DNA of 46,893 bases from Bacteroidales bacterium GP1 (GTDB lineage: Bacteria; Bacteroidota; Bacteroidia; Bacteroidales; Muribaculaceae), in assembly GCA_001701105.1 (NCBI GenBank), contig DAAI01000032.1, positions 1 to 46,893 on the forward strand, in the 5' to 3' direction. The notes under the pieces are model-generated. The model did not search any database. It was not told the DNA's origin and worked only from the letters and a program-made list of their open reading frames with translations. Shown in pieces: positions 43,696 through 46,893 of this stretch (the first letter of the stretch is position 1; each line of letters opens with the position of its first letter). The position numbers were made by a program, and so were the translations under genes.

Positions 43696-44325
43696 ATGAA
43701 AGTATTAGTTATCAACGGCAGTCCTCATTTGAATGGATGTACAGATCGTGCTCTTCGGGAAGTAGAGGGGTGTTTGAAGGCTCATGGGATAGAAGTGGAT
43801 AGAGTCAATGTTGGCAACAAAGACATCCGGGGTTGCATATCATGCAATTATTGTAGAGAACACGGGCGTTGCGTATTTAACGATCTTGTAAATGAGACCG
43901 CTCCAAAATTTGCCGAATCTGCCGGAATGATTATTGGCACTCCGGTATATTATGCCGGAGCCAATGGCCAATTGCTTGCTTTCCTCGACCGTCTGTTTTA
44001 CAGCACATCGGGAGTGGTCAATAAAACAATGAAGGTCGGAGCAGCTGTGGCCTCATCACGTCGGGCCGGTTCGACTTCCGCATTTGATGAAATCAATAAA
44101 TATTTCACAATTAGTGCTATGCCCATTGTTTCAAGCACATATTGGAATGAGGTTCATGGATTCACTGCAGATGATGTTGAGGCCGATCTTGAGGGACTCC
44201 AGACAATGCGCAATCTTGGTAATAATATGGCATTCCTTATTAAAGCCATCAATGAAGCTGAGAAACAAAATAGGATACCGGAGCAGGAAAGAGGCGTCTT
44301 CACAAACTTCCACGAAAGCAATTGA
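43696..44325 (+). CDS. Flavodoxin-fold NAD(P)H:FMN oxidoreductase / iron-sulfur flavoprotein-like
   Basis: The N-terminus VLVINGSPHLNGCTD is the FMN phosphate-binding loop. A Cys cluster CISCNYCREHGRC (about residues 48-60) matches iron-sulfur flavoproteins and related NADPH-dependent FMN reductases. GTPVYYAGANGQLLAFLDRLFY follows. Its electron partner and substrate are not known. It begins nine bases after aguB, so it shares that transcript, but no polyamine role is established. Confidence 0.85.
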   Translation: MKVLVINGSPHLNGCTDRALREVEGCLKAHGIEVDRVNVGNKDIRGCISCNYCREHGRCVFNDLVNETAPKFAESAGMIIGTPVYYAGANGQLLAFLDRLFYSTSGVVNKTMKVGAAVASSRRAGSTSAFDEINKYFTISAMPIVSSTYWNEVHGFTADDVEADLEGLQTMRNLGNNMAFLIKAINEAEKQNRIPEQERGVFTNFHESN

Positions 44326-44352
44326 CATGGCTTAAGATGATGGAGAGTACAG

Positions 44353-44402
44353 GGTAATAGGCTTTAATATCGAGATATAATGGATTATTAAAGCCTATTA
44401 CC
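44353..44402. terminator. 17-bp perfect hairpin between convergent genes
   Basis: TAATAGGCTTTAATA (44355-44369) pairs perfectly with TATTAAAGCCTATTA (44386-44400), with two further G-C pairs outside and a 16-nt loop. It lies 28 bp after the flavodoxin-like gene and 13 bp before the GH3 stop, and probably ends both transcripts. Confidence 0.7.
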
Positions 44403-44414
44403 TATATTGAATGC

Positions 44415-46748
44415 TTATTTATTAGGAGTGACCCATTTATAGGTTTCATCGCAATATACATCAGCGATCTGATTCCCTACCTGAATCTTGAACGCACCCT
44501 TCTCAAGAATCCATTTTCCATCTACACCCACAAAAGCCAGATCCGATGCCTTAATTGGCAAAGTGACTGATATTGTCTCTCCAGGTTGAAGTTCTATCTT
44601 CTCAAATGCCCGTAATCGCCGGTTATCAGGAACAAGCGAGGCAACCTTATCGCTGCTAAACAACATCACCACTTCCTTCCCCTTTCTTTCGCCGGTATTT
44701 GTCACATCAATTGTGAAAAAAAGATCATCGCCGTTTCTGAAATGAGTTTTATTGCATCGCAGATTATCGTACTTGAAAGTAGTATAGCTTTGTCCATAGC
44801 CAAATGGATACAATACTGAGACGACCGCATCGTAGTCGTACGCGCCCTCCATTTTTTCAGATTCTTCGCTCACTTTATAATCATAAGTGGTCAATTCGGC
44901 GGAATGCCGGGGATAAGTATAAGGCATCTTGGCGGATGGATTTGCATCCCCTGCTATAATATTGGCCAAGGCATCGGCTCCAAAATTACCCGGGAGTAGA
45001 ATATCGATTATACCATCAGCCAGCGGTTCTATATCGCTTATCAACCGTGGACGACCTTCGTTAAGGATAAGTACGATAGGTTTACCGGTCTTGGCAAGTT
45101 CTTTCACAAGGTTTCTCTGATTCTCTGATAATGATAAATCACTGAGATTTCCGGGACTCTCACAATAGGAATTTTCACCAATGCAAGCCAATATTACATC
45201 TACCTTCCCGGCAGCCTCTATCGCTTTATTGATTCCGGAGGCATCTTCTTCATCCCAGTTGCCATTCTGTAGATAGGTCACTCCTTGTTCGAGAGTCACA
45301 TTTTCTTTGCCGTATTTTTCCGCCATAGCTTCATATATAGTATTATATTCACCGGCGTAATTGTCGGCCAGATTACCCTGCCATGAATAACTCCAGCCTC
45401 CGTTTAGACAGCGCATGGAATTGGCATTAGGGCCAGTGACAAGAATTTTAACGCCTTTTTTGAGAGGAAGGATATGATTTCTATTCTTTAGCAACACTTC
45501 GGATTCTTCTGCGGCTTGCAGCGCTACGGTACGATGAGAAATTGAATTGAATTCTGGATAATCTTTGGGATTTGTGTCAGGACGATCAAATAAGCCAAGA
45601 CGATATTTCATCCTTAATATCCTGCGGTTGGCGTCATCTATGCGCGTCAATGGCACACGCCCTTCTTCCACTAATTCTTTTAGCAACATACAGAAATTCA
45701 CATCATATGGATCCATCGACATATCAATACCCGCATTTATAGCCATCTCGATAGCTTCTTTTTTATCAGCGGCGACACGCTCGCGGATGAAAAGATTGTT
45801 AATGTCGGCCCAGTCGGTGACAATCATTCCGTCCCATCCCATATCTATTTTTAACCACTGAGTCAACAATTCCGCATTAGCATGAACCGGTACGGCATTT
45901 ATCGATCCGCTGTTTACCATCACGCTTAATACCCCCGCTTCTATACAAGCCCTGTACGGTTCAAAATACTTTTCACGCAAATCAGAAATAGAAATGTAAG
46001 CTGGAGTACGGTCTTTACCGGTACGAGGAGCGCCATATCCGAGATAATGCTTCAAGGTGGCGGCGATATGAGTAGGCCCAATTTTATTGGGATTATCACC
46101 CTGGAAGCCTATTACCTGTGCCACTCCCATGACTGTGTTCAGATAAGGATCCTCGCCAAAATTTTCCCATACTCTCGGCCAGCGTGGATCACGTGTCAAA
46201 TCAATAGTGGGGGAGAAGGTCCACGGACAATCTCCCGCTCTTGTCTCATAAGCCGTAATGCCTGATGCCTTTTGAGCAAGTTCTTTATTGAAAGAGGCTC
46301 CTATGTTTATGTTTTGAGGAAACAGTATACCACCTAAGGTATAGGTAATGCCATGATTCTGGTCAAGCCCGTAAAGGCAAGGTATTCCAATATCATTTAT
46401 GGATAGGTCCTGAAGATAAGAAATAACGGAATGCCATTCTTGAGGAGTAAACACAACCGGGCCACCCGGAGTATTCAGAATAGAACCGACCTTATATTTG
46501 CTAATGGCATCCTTTATTTTCATGGTGTCAAGAGTAAACACCTCCCCGTTCCATTTGCTTAATACATCAAGCGACAATTGAGTCATTTGCCCTATTTTCT
46601 CATCAAGCGTCATTCTTGACAATGTCTTTTCTACTTTTGCCTCTATTGCCTTATCAATCGGTATGGCCAATCTCTCTTTGCCGCTTAATATATTGCAGAG
46701 GGTAGCAACGGCAAATGTTACACTAAAAATTCTTACTTTTAAATTCAT
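44415..46748 (-). CDS. Secreted beta-glucosidase, glycoside hydrolase family 3
   Basis: A signal peptide (residues 1 to about 25, KVRIFSVTFAVATLCNILSG) is followed by the GH3 N-terminal barrel with nucleophile D312 in GWDGMIVTDWADI. Substrate-pocket blocks include GLDQNHGITYTLGGILFPQ, WTFSPTIDLTRDPRWPRVWENFGEDPYL and ATLKHYLGYG. The GH3 C-terminal domain (about 430-640) and a fibronectin-III-like end (TFKYDNLRC to the C-terminus) complete the BglX-like architecture at 777 residues. The start at ATG 46748 fits the promoter box at 46790-46797; an upstream GTG at 46790 would overlap that box. It removes terminal beta-linked glucose from oligosaccharides. No SusC/SusD neighbours are visible before the window ends. 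Confidence 0.95.
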   Translation of the reverse strand: MNLKVRIFSVTFAVATLCNILSGKERLAIPIDKAIEAKVEKTLSRMTLDEKIGQMTQLSLDVLSKWNGEVFTLDTMKIKDAISKYKVGSILNTPGGPVVFTPQEWHSVISYLQDLSINDIGIPCLYGLDQNHGITYTLGGILFPQNINIGASFNKELAQKASGITAYETRAGDCPWTFSPTIDLTRDPRWPRVWENFGEDPYLNTVMGVAQVIGFQGDNPNKIGPTHIAATLKHYLGYGAPRTGKDRTPAYISISDLREKYFEPYRACIEAGVLSVMVNSGSINAVPVHANAELLTQWLKIDMGWDGMIVTDWADINNLFIRERVAADKKEAIEMAINAGIDMSMDPYDVNFCMLLKELVEEGRVPLTRIDDANRRILRMKYRLGLFDRPDTNPKDYPEFNSISHRTVALQAAEESEVLLKNRNHILPLKKGVKILVTGPNANSMRCLNGGWSYSWQGNLADNYAGEYNTIYEAMAEKYGKENVTLEQGVTYLQNGNWDEEDASGINKAIEAAGKVDVILACIGENSYCESPGNLSDLSLSENQRNLVKELAKTGKPIVLILNEGRPRLISDIEPLADGIIDILLPGNFGADALANIIAGDANPSAKMPYTYPRHSAELTTYDYKVSEESEKMEGAYDYDAVVSVLYPFGYGQSYTTFKYDNLRCNKTHFRNGDDLFFTIDVTNTGERKGKEVVMLFSSDKVASLVPDNRRLRAFEKIELQPGETISVTLPIKASDLAFVGVDGKWILEKGAFKIQVGNQIADVYCDETYKWVTPNK

Positions 46749-46789
46749 TCTTATCCAAGATTTGAATTCATAATTAGAGTTATAATTCA

Positions 46790-46797
46790 CAAAATTA
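46790..46797 (-). promoter_or_regulatory. GH3 gene promoter -7 box
   Basis: TAATTTTG on the minus strand lies about 42 bp upstream of the ATG at 46748. The remaining 96 bp to the window end show no gene. Confidence 0.5.
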
Positions 46798-46893
46798 CAA
46801 AAATTATATCATCTCACCTATCCTTAATCAAAGCATCTGATATTTTTTCGACCCCGAGTGATGATTTATACCATATTATTAATTTAAGTTTCG

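Overview
This window looks like core chromosome of a Bacteroidales bacterium, probably of the Muribaculaceae/Bacteroides-like gut group. The lineage call is an inference from four things. Proteins resemble Bacteroides-type tryptophanase, PPi-phosphofructokinase, DUF4827 and T9SS-type sorting domains. Many intergenic regions carry the Bacteroidetes -7 promoter box TAnnTTTG. Shine-Dalgarno sequences are mostly weak. The order sppA-lpxK-punA-thiL is one I associate with this order. No CRISPR array, transposase, integrase, phage gene or rRNA was seen.

Layout. Positions 1-2000 are the least ordinary part: a tandem tRNA-Ser/tRNA-Phe pair behind a palindrome-flanked promoter, a WYL-family regulator cut to its N-terminal half, about 525 bp without a convincing protein gene but with promoter boxes and a strong terminator, and a decayed GH29 alpha-L-fucosidase. 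Positions 2067-9540 (minus strand) hold ftsH, rsfS, tnaA, dnaG and dapA. A DUF389 membrane protein (plus) converges with the minus-strand run of a 56-residue membrane protein, dxs, trkA and trkH. Then come tRNA-Cys, ftsK and an L,D-transpeptidase lipoprotein (minus), followed by a plus-strand glycosyltransferase/flippase-like pair.

From 23.2 to 30 kb are an MFS transporter and a thioredoxin lipoprotein (minus), PPi-dependent phosphofructokinase, a secreted Spi-domain protein with a 3-TM partner, a YciO-type protein (minus), and mtnN. From 29.2 to 44.3 kb nearly everything is on the plus strand with short gaps or overlaps: mtnN, an SBF-like transporter, mazG, topB, a Cys-rich small membrane protein, nrnA, a DUF4827 lipoprotein, glmM, sppA, lpxK, punA, thiL, aguA, aguB and a flavodoxin-fold protein. 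A secreted GH3 beta-glucosidase (minus) closes the window behind a 17-bp perfect hairpin.

How the genes work together. Envelope building is covered by glmM (UDP-GlcNAc supply), lpxK (lipid A), the L,D-transpeptidase, ftsK (division) and ftsH/sppA (membrane protein quality control). Metabolism is represented by PPi glycolysis, lysine/mDAP (dapA), isoprenoids (dxs), thiamine pyrophosphate (thiL), purine and S-adenosylmethionine by-product salvage (punA, mtnN), indole formation (tnaA) and agmatine-to-putrescine conversion (aguA/aguB). trkA/trkH form a potassium uptake system. I did not find an unambiguous new multi-gene system. The best leads are the possible non-coding transcript near 976-1251, the Spi-domain/small membrane protein pair, the 56-residue protein with an apparently near-leaderless promoter before dxs, and the repeated promoter architectures.
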